From CAWJLE01 sp963843645 (GTDB taxonomy: Bacteria > Chloroflexota > Anaerolineae > DAOTYC01), in the NCBI GenBank assembly GCA_963843645.1, contig CAWJLE010000005.1:1-64000 (forward strand): 64,000 bases of DNA, given 5' to 3'. The number at the start of each line of letters is the position of its first letter. Position 1 is the stretch's first letter. The translations under genes and the position numbers were made by a program. The notes under the pieces are model-generated. The model saw only the letters and a list, made by a program, of their open reading frames with translations, had not been told where the DNA came from and ran no database searches. This document shows, one piece after another, positions 8,629 to 17,055 of this stretch.

Positions 8629-9708
8629 ATGGACTATACGAATCTAAGAAGATATGGACTGAGCGATTGTTTCGAACAGGAAGCTACTTTGCATGAAGGG
8701 CTGTTCCTGGCCAGAGTTTCCGAGCAACATCGTGATTTGTATAAAGTGGTCGGCGAGCAGGGCGAGCTTCAGGCAGGCGTTTCTGGAAAGCTGATCTACG
8801 TCGCCGACGACAGCAATGACTTTCCAGCTGTTGGCGATTGGGTCATGGTTGACAGAGTGGATGGGAATGCCGGCAACGCTGTCATCCATCATACGCTGGG
8901 GCGTAAGAGCGTCTTTATGCGAAAGGCCGCGGGCACGTCGAATGAAACACAGGTTATCGCAGCCAACATCGACGTGGTCTTCATCTGCATGTCACTGAAT
9001 GCCGATTTCAATCTGCGGCGGCTGGAACGGTACTTGTCCATCGCTTGGGACAGCATGGCGACACCCGTCATCGTCCTGACCAAATCGGACCTATGCGATG
9101 ATCTGCAGCAAAGGCTCAATGAAGTTGACTCGATCAGCGTAGGTACAGACGTCATAGTCTGCTCCAGCATGGAGGCAAACGGTTACGAAAGCGTTCGCGC
9201 CTACATCGCCGAAGGCCAAACTATCGCGTTCATCGGTTCCTCGGGAGTTGGCAAATCAACTCTCATAAACCGCCTGATGGGGCGGGATGTCCTCGCCACG
9301 AAGGAAATCCGCGAAGATGACGCCAGAGGGCGACATGCCACGACACATCGCCAGCTTCTTCTATTGCCGGGCGGTGGTATCGTGATCGATACGCCTGGCA
9401 TGAGGGAATTGCAGGTTTACTCCGGCGACCTTTCGAAGTCGTTCGAAGATGTGGCGGAGCTGGCTGCGCAGTGCAAATACAAGGACTGCTCCCACGCCAA
9501 GGAACCGGGCTGCGCAGTCAGAAGAGCGATCGAAACGGGTGAGCTCTCGGAAAAGCGCTTTGAGAACTACATGAAGCTGCAAAGGGAAATTGAATACGAA
9601 GGGCTCAGCTCGCGTCAGTTGGAAGAAGAGAAAATCAAGAGAATGTTCGGAAGTAAGGGGGAAATGAAACAGGCTGTAAAGCATGCAAAGAAGAAGAACA
9701 GCAGATGA
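8629..9708 (+). CDS. rsgA: Ribosome small-subunit-dependent GTPase A
   Basis: 359 residues. Circularly permuted GTPase that assists late 30S maturation. OB-fold at the N-terminus (GVSGKLIYVADDSNDFPAVGDWV), then TKSD (G4), GSSGVGKSTLINRL (G1, near residues 200-213), ATTHRQL (G2), DTPGMREL (G3) and the zinc-binding tail CKYKDCSHAKEPGCAV. Start GAGGAAAG-ATG. Base composition is lower in GC than the flanking genes, and the Lys-rich C-terminus differs from its neighbours, consistent with a separate history. Confidence 0.95.
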   Translation: MDYTNLRRYGLSDCFEQEATLHEGLFLARVSEQHRDLYKVVGEQGELQAGVSGKLIYVADDSNDFPAVGDWVMVDRVDGNAGNAVIHHTLGRKSVFMRKAAGTSNETQVIAANIDVVFICMSLNADFNLRRLERYLSIAWDSMATPVIVLTKSDLCDDLQQRLNEVDSISVGTDVIVCSSMEANGYESVRAYIAEGQTIAFIGSSGVGKSTLINRLMGRDVLATKEIREDDARGRHATTHRQLLLLPGGGIVIDTPGMRELQVYSGDLSKSFEDVAELAAQCKYKDCSHAKEPGCAVRRAIETGELSEKRFENYMKLQREIEYEGLSSRQLEEEKIKRMFGSKGEMKQAVKHAKKKNSR

Positions 9709-9803
9709 CGTCGCGAGGTTCTGGAACTTCACGTCGTCTTGCTCATTCGGGCCCACCCTCGATCAATCGAGAGCGATGGCGCGGCCGCTGGTTTGAGAGA
9801 ACG

Positions 9804-9844
9804 AACAACACTGCCGGTCGATCAGTCAGACCTGCAGTGTTGTT
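9804..9844. terminator. Bidirectional hairpin between rsgA and a convergent gene
   Basis: AACAACACTGC (9804-9814) pairs with GCAGTGTTGTT (9834-9844), with a further 4 bp inside; a TTTA run follows. It sits between two convergent genes. Confidence 0.7.
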
Positions 9845-9911
9845 TATAGGTGGCACCTTGCGATTCTCTATCGTCGGATAATGGCTATCTGCTCTTCGCG
9901 AGGCCGGCGAC

Positions 9912-10739
9912 TCACCCTGAGTTCATCGGGGTGTCCCCGAGCAGGAAACTGAGCATCGTCAGGGCCGCCTTCTGGTTGTCGCGGTAGCCGATATTGTTGT
10001 CGTCGAAGAAGGTCAGCAATTCCCGTTGCGTTGCTGTGGCCTGGCGGACCGGCCGAGGCTGCCAGGTCATGCTCCCATCCAGGGGGCTGTAGAACATCAG
10101 CTGTGTCTTCTTCTTGTTCGTATCAGTCATAATCATGCCGCGCTCACCGACTCGGCCCGGAATGACCAAGTGTGCAGACAGGTAGATCCCGCTGTCGTTG
10201 GGGTCGACTCCCACACTCAGGCTGCGCAGCCAGGGTGGAAGCATGCCTTTGAGGTACTGAAACCCCTGGCCGGTAGCGACTGTGTAGTGTTCGGAAGCGA
10301 GAGAAACGCCGAACGTTTCGTGCAGCCCGGTGCTCTGGTCGACCCATCCTCCATCGTAAAGGAACACTGCCCGGCCGCCGGATGTGACGAACTGGCTGAG
10401 AGCGGCCAGGGTGGCATCATTCTGGCCTTCACCGCCATAGACGGCGCCCGCGACGTCCGGCTGCGCCAGCCCCGCGGCGAACTGCTCTTCGCTATCCATC
10501 ACCGTGAGCTGAATACCATTGGCAGAGGCCAGTGCGCTCAGCTGGGTCAGAGCTGCCGTCTGGACGCCCGTTGCGCTGTCCACGGAAGTGACGACGTAAG
10601 CGACGATGCGATCTCTACCGGACGCTGCCGATGAGACCTGGGAGTTCGACGCGTCATTGGTCGAAGCGAAGGCGGCAGGAGCAAGAACCAGCAACATAAT
10701 TACGATCAGCGCTATCGAAAAGCCGTTTCTTTTTAACAT
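9912..10739 (-). CDS. Exported protein of unknown function
   Basis: 275 residues. A signal peptide is clear (NGFSIALIVIMLLVLAPAAFA). The mature part alternates strands and helices (RIVAYVVTSVDSATG, SALASANGIQLTVMDSEEQ, FVTSGGRAVFLYDGGW), reminiscent of a glutamine-amidotransferase-like or Rossmann-type fold, but no catalytic triad can be named. Start supported by GGAGG six nt upstream of ATG. It is a monocistronic unit ended by the hairpin at 9804-9844. Confidence 0.75.
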   Translation of the reverse strand: MLKRNGFSIALIVIMLLVLAPAAFASTNDASNSQVSSAASGRDRIVAYVVTSVDSATGVQTAALTQLSALASANGIQLTVMDSEEQFAAGLAQPDVAGAVYGGEGQNDATLAALSQFVTSGGRAVFLYDGGWVDQSTGLHETFGVSLASEHYTVATGQGFQYLKGMLPPWLRSLSVGVDPNDSGIYLSAHLVIPGRVGERGMIMTDTNKKKTQLMFYSPLDGSMTWQPRPVRQATATQRELLTFFDDNNIGYRDNQKAALTMLSFLLGDTPMNSG

Positions 10740-10948
10740 AATTGTCCTCCGCTAATGTGCGGGTTACGGAGCCCCCCGGAACTATCACCCGCTGAGTGAC
10801 CATTCCCTTTTGATTCTCATCATATCATGAAAACGGCCGTTCACAATGCGCCAATTGGCCTGATCGTACCGCGCAATACTGCGTAGAGAGGTCGTTCTCG
10901 ACGTTCGCCCTTCCGCCGCGTGAGATGCTTGCTGAGACTCCTCCTGAC

Positions 10949-10987
10949 GGATGCGGCGGGCCCCACTGCAAGGGGTCCGCCGCATCC
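10949..10987. terminator. GC-rich hairpin downstream of the S10 peptidase gene
   Basis: GGATGCGGCGGGCCCC pairs with GGGGTCCGCCGCATCC (one G-T) around a 7-nt loop. It lies 50 nt after the S10 stop on the minus strand; no T-tract. The rest of 10740-11039 holds the leader of the preceding gene and nothing else recognisable. Confidence 0.55.
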
Positions 10988-11039
10988 AAACGGATTTCTG
11001 TTGGGCATCAATCTCTCAACTTGTCAGCGGCTTCCGGTC

Positions 11040-12581
11040 TCATGGGTTGGCCGCGGCCAGCGCGGCGCTGATCATGGCGGCCACGTCGGACTTGAGCTTC
11101 TCTCGCCCGGCGCTGGACGTGTAGACCGTGTGCCCATCCTCGAAAAACGAGCGCGTCACGTTCTTCTGCAGGTCCGGCGCCAGTCCCATCTGATTCAGAG
11201 CGACGTCGGTGCCGAAAAATGGCACGTCCAGATCGTAGTATCCACGGGCGACAAGAACTTTCATAGCCGGATTCTGTTTGATCGCTTGCGCGAGGTCGTC
11301 CGTCACGTTCAGAAAGCCGGTAAGGCCGCCGGGTCCCCAGTTCCACGACCCGCTGATCCGTTCGGACAGCACTTCGTAACGCCGGTCGGTGTTGAGCTTC
11401 AGCTCTGCCCGGAGGTAGTCGTTGAACGCGGTCGCAAAGGCCGGTTCGATCTCGTCCAGGTACTGCCCCCCCTGGCTGGAGCTGAACGTGAACCGGCCGT
11501 CGAACTGGCTGATCTCGAGCCGCTGGTCGTGAAGCAACTCCCGTTCGAACTCGCCGGGTGTCAACCGCAGCTGATTCAGTTGGATGAAGTCCGCCGAAAT
11601 GCCGGTGTAGCGGGAGAGCTGTTGGGCGATCGCGTCCTGGGCAGCAGCCGGCAGGGCGTCACCCTGGACGAGGGCGGGCAAATAGGTTTGGATCGACCAC
11701 TGCTCCACCTGGCGCATCAAAGCCGAGAAATCGGCCTGAAGCTCCGGCGCCAGCTTCTTGTGATACCAGGCCACCGCCGCATAGGAGGGCACAGACGCGG
11801 CGAAGGCCAGGTCGGTGCCGTGGCCGCGGATCTGCGAGCTGAAAGTGCCGAAATCGAGAACGGGCGAGATCAGGACCAGGCCGTTGAGGTCGATGCCGTA
11901 GTCGCTCTGCAGCATGCCGGCCAGCAGGGCGCCGCGAGTGCCGCCGTAGCTCTCGCCGGCGATGAACTTCGGCGACCGCCAACGGTCGTTGGCCGCCAGG
12001 TATTGGCGAATGAACTCGGCGATGGAGCGAGCATCCTGCTGGACCTCGTAGAAGTGCGAGGGCTGTACGCCGGGCGCCGCCTGGCTGAAGCCGGTCCCGA
12101 CGGGATCGATGAATACCAGGTCGGTCACGTCGAGCCACGTGGACTCGTTGTCCACCCATTCGGGCGGCGGCGGCAGGGGCGTGCCGACGTCCGCCAATCG
12201 AACGCGCTTCGGCCCGGCCGCCCCGAGGTGCAGCCAGACCGACGACGAGCCAGGGCCGCCGTTGAAGAGGAACGTCACGGGGCGCTTGGTCAAGTCCGTC
12301 GCACCCTTTTTCGTATACGCGGTGTAGAACATGTCGGCCTGGGGCTTGCCGGTGTCGTCGGTCAGCCGCTCGAAGCCGGCGGTGGCGGTGTAGTCCAGAG
12401 TGGCGCCGTTGAGTTGTATCGAATGGTCGGTGATCGACGGTGCGGGCAGGGGCCCCGCGGGGGCCTCGGCGGGCGGGGTTTCGCCAGGGCCCGGTCGCTG
12501 GGCCAGCGCGGGCCCGGCGACGAGCATAAACAGGATCATGGCATTCAGCAGGAAGGATGGGAAAAGGTGCTTCTTCTTCAT
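11040..12581 (-). CDS. Secreted serine carboxypeptidase, peptidase family S10
   Basis: 513 residues from ATG 12581, which has GGAG six nt upstream; two in-frame upstream starts are unsupported. Signal peptide (FLLNAMILFMLVAGPALA) followed by a Pro-rich spacer. S10 signatures: FLFNGGPGSSSVW (oxyanion region), DPVGTGFS, FIAGESYGG with nucleophile S211, YYDLDVPF with the Asp (D450 or D452), and EDGHTVY with H484. The enzyme removes C-terminal residues from peptides outside the cytoplasm. An open frame of similar length on the opposite strand is a composition artefact. Confidence 0.93.
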   Translation of the reverse strand: MKKKHLFPSFLLNAMILFMLVAGPALAQRPGPGETPPAEAPAGPLPAPSITDHSIQLNGATLDYTATAGFERLTDDTGKPQADMFYTAYTKKGATDLTKRPVTFLFNGGPGSSSVWLHLGAAGPKRVRLADVGTPLPPPPEWVDNESTWLDVTDLVFIDPVGTGFSQAAPGVQPSHFYEVQQDARSIAEFIRQYLAANDRWRSPKFIAGESYGGTRGALLAGMLQSDYGIDLNGLVLISPVLDFGTFSSQIRGHGTDLAFAASVPSYAAVAWYHKKLAPELQADFSALMRQVEQWSIQTYLPALVQGDALPAAAQDAIAQQLSRYTGISADFIQLNQLRLTPGEFERELLHDQRLEISQFDGRFTFSSSQGGQYLDEIEPAFATAFNDYLRAELKLNTDRRYEVLSERISGSWNWGPGGLTGFLNVTDDLAQAIKQNPAMKVLVARGYYDLDVPFFGTDVALNQMGLAPDLQKNVTRSFFEDGHTVYTSSAGREKLKSDVAAMISAALAAANP

Positions 12582-12848
12582 TGTAGTCTCCATCTGATTG
12601 AATCGGGCGAGGCAAAGCCTCAATCGCTGCGCCACGGCGGCCTGCCGAGAGCGCACGGTAACAAGGGGTGACCGTCTCCGCATGCGCGGCGGATGGTCAT
12701 CGACGAGGATTTGATGCCAAACGACGTAAGGGTGCAGGTCCTCGCCGCCGGGCGGCGGCAGAGGCGAAACACGAGCGTATGTTAGCACAGAAGATGAGCT
12801 ATGACAAGGATATATGCATGCCCGATAGCCGCGGCACGTCAAAACTGG

Positions 12849-12854
12849 TATAAT
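12849..12854 (+). promoter_or_regulatory. TATAAT only 8 nt before an ATG (possible leaderless start)
   Basis: TATAAT ends at 12854 and the aminotransferase ATG is at 12863, so initiation at the normal distance would give an mRNA with a 0-2 nt leader. No purine-rich ribosome site precedes the ATG. The -35 region is weak. Confidence 0.5.
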
Positions 12855-12862
12855 GCGTTCAG

Positions 12863-14011
12863 ATGTCCAATCCTTACGCGGGAGCTGAGAATATGCCGAT
12901 CGATCCTTTCAAGCTCGAGCGCTACTTCGCCCGGTACGAATTCAAGGTCAAATACCTGCTGAGCTCGTCGGACTGCGAGAGCCTGTCGCTGGAGGAGTTG
13001 CTGCAGATGGCGACGCCGGAGACCTTGCAGCTGTGGCAGGGACTGCGACTGGGCTATACCGAGTCATCCGGACATCCGCGGCTGAGGGACGAGATCGCGG
13101 GACTGTACGAGCGCATCTCGGCGGACGGAGTGATGGTCGCCGCGCCGGAAGAGGCGATCTTCGTCGCGATGCAGGCGCTGCTCGCGGCGGGCGATCATGT
13201 CGTCGTCGTGTCGCCGACGTACCAGTCCCTGTACGAGATCGCCCGCTCCATCGGCTGCAGCGTGACCCCGTGGAAGATCGAGCCGGGCGCCGGCGGCTGG
13301 CAGATCGACCTGGGCGCGCTGGAACGCAGCATCACTCCGCGTACGCGCGTGCTCGTGTTCAACTTCCCGAACAATCCCACGGGTCACGTGCTCCCGCGCG
13401 GCGACTTCGACGCAAACATCGATCTGGCCCGGAAGCACGGGCTCTACATCTTCTCGGACGAGATGTACCGGCTCCTGGAATGGGACCCCGCGGTTCGGCT
13501 GCCGGCCGTCTGCGAAGTGTACGAAAAGGGCATCTCGCTGTCGGGCCTGTCGAAATCCTTCGCGCTGCCAGGATTGCGCATGGGGTGGCTGGCCACACAG
13601 GATCTGCCGCTGGTCGAGCGCTGGCTCGCCGTCAAGGATTACACCACGATCTGCAACAGCGCGCCCAGCGAGATCCTGGCCATCATCGCGCTGCAGGCCA
13701 GGGAGCGCATCCTGCGGCGCAATCTCGAGATCATCCGCGCGAACCTGCAGGCGGCGGAGCAGCTTCTGGCCGGGCACCGCGATCGATTCGCCTGGTTCCG
13801 TCCGTTGGCCGGTTCGGTGGCCTTCCCGAAATGGCTGGGCGATGGGCCGGTGGAGCAGTTCTGCCGGGATGCGCTCGACGAGTCGGGGGTCATGATCGTC
13901 CCCGGCAGCCTGTTCGACTACCCGGGCGATCACTTCCGAGTGGGCCTGGGTCGGAGGAACTTCGGCGAAGCCCTGGCGCTGGCGGTGCGAATCGGAAAGG
14001 CGGCCACATGA
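12863..14011 (+). CDS. Class I/II pyridoxal-phosphate aminotransferase
   Basis: 382 residues, fold type I. The PLP-binding lysine is K231 in SLSKSFALPGLRMGW; NFPNNPTGH and SDEMYRL are the conserved substrate and PLP-ring contacts, and FRVGLGRRNF holds the C-terminal Arg. The family includes aspartate- and capreomycidine-type aminotransferases, so substrate is open. It is followed, with an ATGA overlap, by the stump of an adenosine deaminase gene, hinting that the ancestral operon linked it to purine or deamination chemistry. Confidence 0.88.
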   Translation: MSNPYAGAENMPIDPFKLERYFARYEFKVKYLLSSSDCESLSLEELLQMATPETLQLWQGLRLGYTESSGHPRLRDEIAGLYERISADGVMVAAPEEAIFVAMQALLAAGDHVVVVSPTYQSLYEIARSIGCSVTPWKIEPGAGGWQIDLGALERSITPRTRVLVFNFPNNPTGHVLPRGDFDANIDLARKHGLYIFSDEMYRLLEWDPAVRLPAVCEVYEKGISLSGLSKSFALPGLRMGWLATQDLPLVERWLAVKDYTTICNSAPSEILAIIALQARERILRRNLEIIRANLQAAEQLLAGHRDRFAWFRPLAGSVAFPKWLGDGPVEQFCRDALDESGVMIVPGSLFDYPGDHFRVGLGRRNFGEALALAVRIGKAAT

Positions 14012-14130
14012 ATCGCTGGCGGGCCCTTCCCAAAGTCGCGCTGCACCTCCACCTGGACTGCTCGCTGAGCTTCGAGGCGGTGCATCAGCTTGCCCCCGCG
14101 GTCACGCCGGAAGTATACGCGCGGGACTCA
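14008..14130 (+). pseudogene. Adenosine deaminase N-terminal stump
   Basis: From ATG 14008, overlapping the aminotransferase stop as ATGA, the frame reads LPKVALHLHLDCSLSFEA and continues AVTPEVYARD. This is the start of the adenosine deaminase/AMP deaminase family, where HxH supplies two zinc ligands. Similarity stops near 14128 and the frame runs on into a terminator hairpin and antisense sequence until 14340. The rest of the ~330-residue enzyme is missing, so this is a deletion remnant. The usual Gly after HLHLD is Cys here. Confidence 0.75.
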
Positions 14131-14137
14131 AAAGCCG

Positions 14138-14168
14138 GCGCTGGGCGGGAGACGCCCCGACCCAGCGC
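14138..14168 (-). terminator. Rho-independent terminator of the SRPBCC genes
   Basis: GCGCTGGG-CGGG pairs with CCCG-A-CCCAGCGC (12 bp with one bulge, 6-nt loop). On the minus strand it is followed by CCGGCTTTT. Confidence 0.6.
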
Positions 14169-14212
14169 AGTATTTGGCAATCGGCTGGGGCCGCCCAAGC
14201 GACGGCCGCCGG

Positions 14213-14710
14213 TCACGTGGCGGTCTTGGCCGTCTCTCGCTCCAGGACTTCGTCGAGGCGATCGTGGGACTCAGCCATCCCCGATTCCATACCCGAATTC
14301 AGCATCCCGTCGCGATCTTCGACCGAATCGAAGCTGGTGATTACCGTCATCGTCGTCTTCCCGGCCTTCTCTTCGAAGGTCGCCGTTTCGACAGAGACGT
14401 GACCGGGCATGCCTTCGAATTCGAAGGTCATAACGATTCGCTCGGGCGGAGCGACCTCACGAAACTCGCCGTTGAAGGCGAACTCCTGACCATCAGCAGA
14501 ATGGTGGATGAATCGCCACTTGCCGCCGCGTTTGAAGTCCATCTTTTCGACGGTGGTCGTATATCTCCGGGGCCCCCACCACTGTTCCAGGAGCTTCGGA
14601 TCGGAGAATGCCTTGAAGACCACTTCGCGCGGCGCGTCGAAGGCGCGGGTGATGTGGATCTCACGCTCTCCGGGTCTGGCCGTGACTTTCGTCGGATAGT
14701 GACTTGCCAT
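14213..14710 (-). CDS. SRPBCC/AHSA1-domain protein, copy 2
   Basis: 165 residues, a single START-like fold. ITRAFDAPREVVFKAFSDP, LLEQWWGPRRYT and GGKWRFIHHSADGQEF define the Aha1-type SRPBCC family (hydrophobic ligand binding; function often unknown). It is a paralogue of the gene at 14801-15313, 90 nt upstream on the same strand, and probably shares its transcript and the terminator at 14138-14168. Confidence 0.88.
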   Translation of the reverse strand: MASHYPTKVTARPGEREIHITRAFDAPREVVFKAFSDPKLLEQWWGPRRYTTTVEKMDFKRGGKWRFIHHSADGQEFAFNGEFREVAPPERIVMTFEFEGMPGHVSVETATFEEKAGKTTMTVITSFDSVEDRDGMLNSGMESGMAESHDRLDEVLERETAKTAT

Positions 14711-14800
14711 GTTCCTGTCGCCTCCTTTGGTTTGGGGCGGTCCCGGCGTCCGAGCGGAATCCCTCTTCCCGGTGCCTGGACCTGGGCCGGCGTGTGGCCG

Positions 14801-15313
14801 TCATCTGGCGAACGTCTTCTCTTTTTCGGACTGAAGGACCTTATCGAGCTTGTCGAACGACTGGCTCCAACCCTGCTCCATACCGGACCGGTGCTCGTCG
14901 GGGAGGTCGCTGACGCCGGAATGCTGAAGGATCAGCCTGGTCTTGCCGTCGCGTTCCTCAAACGTCACCGTGACCAGCATCTCCAGCGGGAAGCCCTCGC
15001 CCATGCCATAGTGCGAGGCCGGCACCACGTTGCCGTGCTCATCGGCGAAGGAGTCGGTCATGACGAGCCGTTCCGGCGCCTTGATTTCGCGGTAGGTCCC
15101 GGTGCTCCAAATCTCCTGCCCCTCGGGTGACTTCATGGACCCGTGGAATTTGCCCCCCACACGGAGGTCGATCTTGGCGGCCGGCGCGGTGAAGCCTTCG
15201 GGACCCCACCAACGCTTGAAGGTTTCCGGCTCCGTCCATGCCTTCCACACCAACTCGCGGGGCGCATCGAACGTGCGGATGATCTTCACCTCGTCTTTGT
15301 TCTGGTTTGTCAT
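14801..15313 (-). CDS. SRPBCC/AHSA1-domain protein, copy 1
   Basis: 170 residues, same fold and motifs as its neighbour (IIRTFDAPRELVWKAWTEP, FKRWWGPEGFTAP, GGKFHGSMKSPEGQEI). The two differ enough to be an old tandem duplication. These proteins are often encoded next to ArsR repressors, but none is seen here. Confidence 0.88.
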   Translation of the reverse strand: MTNQNKDEVKIIRTFDAPRELVWKAWTEPETFKRWWGPEGFTAPAAKIDLRVGGKFHGSMKSPEGQEIWSTGTYREIKAPERLVMTDSFADEHGNVVPASHYGMGEGFPLEMLVTVTFEERDGKTRLILQHSGVSDLPDEHRSGMEQGWSQSFDKLDKVLQSEKEKTFAR

Positions 15314-15490
15314 TGTACCTGCCCTTTCCTACGCCCGAAAGCGTCAATGTCACAAGACCGCACCTCACGACGTTGTTTCGTCGTCGCGTCTGGTGCGTAG
15401 TCGTCTGACGGATTTGGTGTTCATTATCGGTCACCCAGGCGAAGGGTGACATGATGCGCGTCATACGCGCTTGGGTTGTCGCCGCACTGG

Positions 15491-15548
15491 AATTTTGGGT
15501 CCGGCCGTGGCGGCGGCTTCCGTCGCCGCCACGGTCGGACCCAAAATT
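15491..15548. repeat. Near-perfect 27-bp inverted repeat with a 4-nt loop
   Basis: AATTTTGGGTCCGGCC... at 15491-15517 pairs with the segment 15522-15548 around TTCC. Only two positions deviate, both G-T, which would be G-U pairs in plus-strand RNA. It lies in the 363-bp gap between divergent genes (15314-15676), so it is not a normal 3' terminator. Apart from this, a TATAAT at 15593-15598 is the only recognisable element in the gap. Confidence 0.85.
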
Positions 15549-15676
15549 TAGGATATGACCTTGTCTATATATTCCGGCTTGTGTCTGTGTATTATAATAA
15601 GCGTTTGGTAATACAGGCAGGCAGGAATGAAAGCACGCCGCCTCGGACATCGCGGCGGCAAAAGGAGGGACCGGCG

Positions 15677-16885
15677 ATGAGCAGTGGAGGACTGTCAAGG
15701 GAGCGGCTGGGCCGCATGCACGACGCCATGGCCGGCTTCGTCGAGCGCGGGGAAGTGCCCGGACTGGTCGCGCTGATCAGCCGGCGAGGTGAGGTCCACG
15801 TCGATGCGATCGGCGCGAAGGCAGTGGGCGGCGACACGATCCGGCGCGACACGATCTTCCGCATTTCTTCGATGTCCAAGCCGATTACGGCCGCGGCGAC
15901 GATGATCCTGGTCGAGGAAAGCAAGCTGCGGCTGGACGAGCCCGTAGACCGGTGGCTGCCCGAGCTGGCGGACCGCCGCGTCCTGAAGCGTCTCGACGGA
16001 CCGCTCGACGACACCGTGGCGGCCAATCGCCCGATCACCGTGCGCGACCTGCTCACATTCTGCATGGGCTTTGGCATCGTCATGGCGCCACCCGATGCGT
16101 ATCCCATCCAGAGGGCGATGAGCGAGCAGCTTCTCGGGCAGGGGCCGCCCAGCCCGTCGACGGTCCCCGCGCCGGACGAATGGATCCGCCGCCTGGGAAC
16201 CCTGCCGCTGATGCACCAGCCGGGCGAGCAGTGGATGTACAACACGGGGGCGGACGTGCTCAGCGTGCTGATCGCGCGCGTCGCGGGCCAGCCGCTGGAG
16301 ACGTTCCTCCGCGAGCGCATCTTCGAGCCGCTCGGCATGAAGGACACCGCTTTCCACGTGCCGGCAGCCGACCTCGACCGCCTCGCCACCGGCTACTGGA
16401 CCCAGCCCCAGACGGGCGCCCTCGAGGTTTACGATCCCGCCGCGGGCGGCCAATGGAGCCGTCCGCCCGCGTTTCCGTCCGGCGCCGCCGGGCTGGTCTC
16501 GACCGCCGACGACTACCTGGCCTTCGGGCAGATGATGCTGAACCATGGACGGCACGGGAACGTGCGCCTCCTGTCGCGCCCCTCGGTCGAGCTCATGACG
16601 GCGGACCAGCTGACACCCGAGCAGAAGGCGGCATCAGGCCTGGTTTCCGGCTTCTTCGACAGCCACGGCTGGGGATTCGGCATGTCCGTGGTCACCCGGC
16701 GCGTTGACCTGGCGAAGAGCGTCGGCACTTTCGGCTGGGACGGCGGCCTCGGCACGTCCTGGTACTCCGATCCCCGCGAGGACCTGGTCGGCATCCTCAT
16801 GACCCAGCTGTCCTGGTCATCGCCCGCGCCGCCGGACGTCTGTCTGGATTTTTGGACCTCGGTCTACCAGGCTATCGACGACTGA
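15677..16885 (+). CDS. Beta-lactamase-related serine hydrolase (class C-like/EstB type)
   Basis: 402 residues with no clear signal peptide. SMSK is the nucleophile SxxK motif (IFRISSMSKPITAAATM), YNTGAD supplies Tyr-Asn of YxN, and GWDGGLGTSW replaces the KTG triad. The set matches family S12 esterases and D-aminopeptidase-like proteins rather than a resistance enzyme. ATG 15677 is fixed by AAAGGAGGG. Confidence 0.85.
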   Translation: MSSGGLSRERLGRMHDAMAGFVERGEVPGLVALISRRGEVHVDAIGAKAVGGDTIRRDTIFRISSMSKPITAAATMILVEESKLRLDEPVDRWLPELADRRVLKRLDGPLDDTVAANRPITVRDLLTFCMGFGIVMAPPDAYPIQRAMSEQLLGQGPPSPSTVPAPDEWIRRLGTLPLMHQPGEQWMYNTGADVLSVLIARVAGQPLETFLRERIFEPLGMKDTAFHVPAADLDRLATGYWTQPQTGALEVYDPAAGGQWSRPPAFPSGAAGLVSTADDYLAFGQMMLNHGRHGNVRLLSRPSVELMTADQLTPEQKAASGLVSGFFDSHGWGFGMSVVTRRVDLAKSVGTFGWDGGLGTSWYSDPREDLVGILMTQLSWSSPAPPDVCLDFWTSVYQAIDD

Positions 16886-16924
16886 GCCGCCAAAACAACT
16901 GATGTTTTCACCTCGCAAATGATG

Positions 16925-16955
16925 GTTGCGAATGAAGACTACATTCATTGACAAC
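16925..16955. promoter_or_regulatory. 31-bp palindromic operator candidate
   Basis: GTTG-N2-AATGAA-N7-TTCATT-N2-CAAC: both arms match exactly and the right arm covers the -35 element of the regulator's promoter. Its placement suggests autorepression by the XRE-type protein encoded next. Confidence 0.6.
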
Positions 16956-16976
16956 AATCTAAAATTCTGATATAAT
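16948..16976 (+). promoter_or_regulatory. Consensus promoter of the regulator and sugar ABC operon
   Basis: TTGACA 16948-16953 and TATAAT 16971-16976 with a 17-nt spacer, a perfect sigma-70 match, 80 nt before the regulator start. Confidence 0.85.
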
Positions 16977-17055
16977 AGAATCACTCGTAACGAATATCCC
17001 CGTCGTCGTCTGGTCTATGGCCACTTGATCAAATCTGAATCGGGAGCAATGGAGC

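Noticed and set aside
10920..12671. Long open frame on the plus strand opposite the S10 peptidase gene
   Set aside because: The minus strand has a signal peptide and a complete S10 triad. The opposite frame is Arg/Gly/Val-rich with no recognisable motif, a typical GC-composition artefact.
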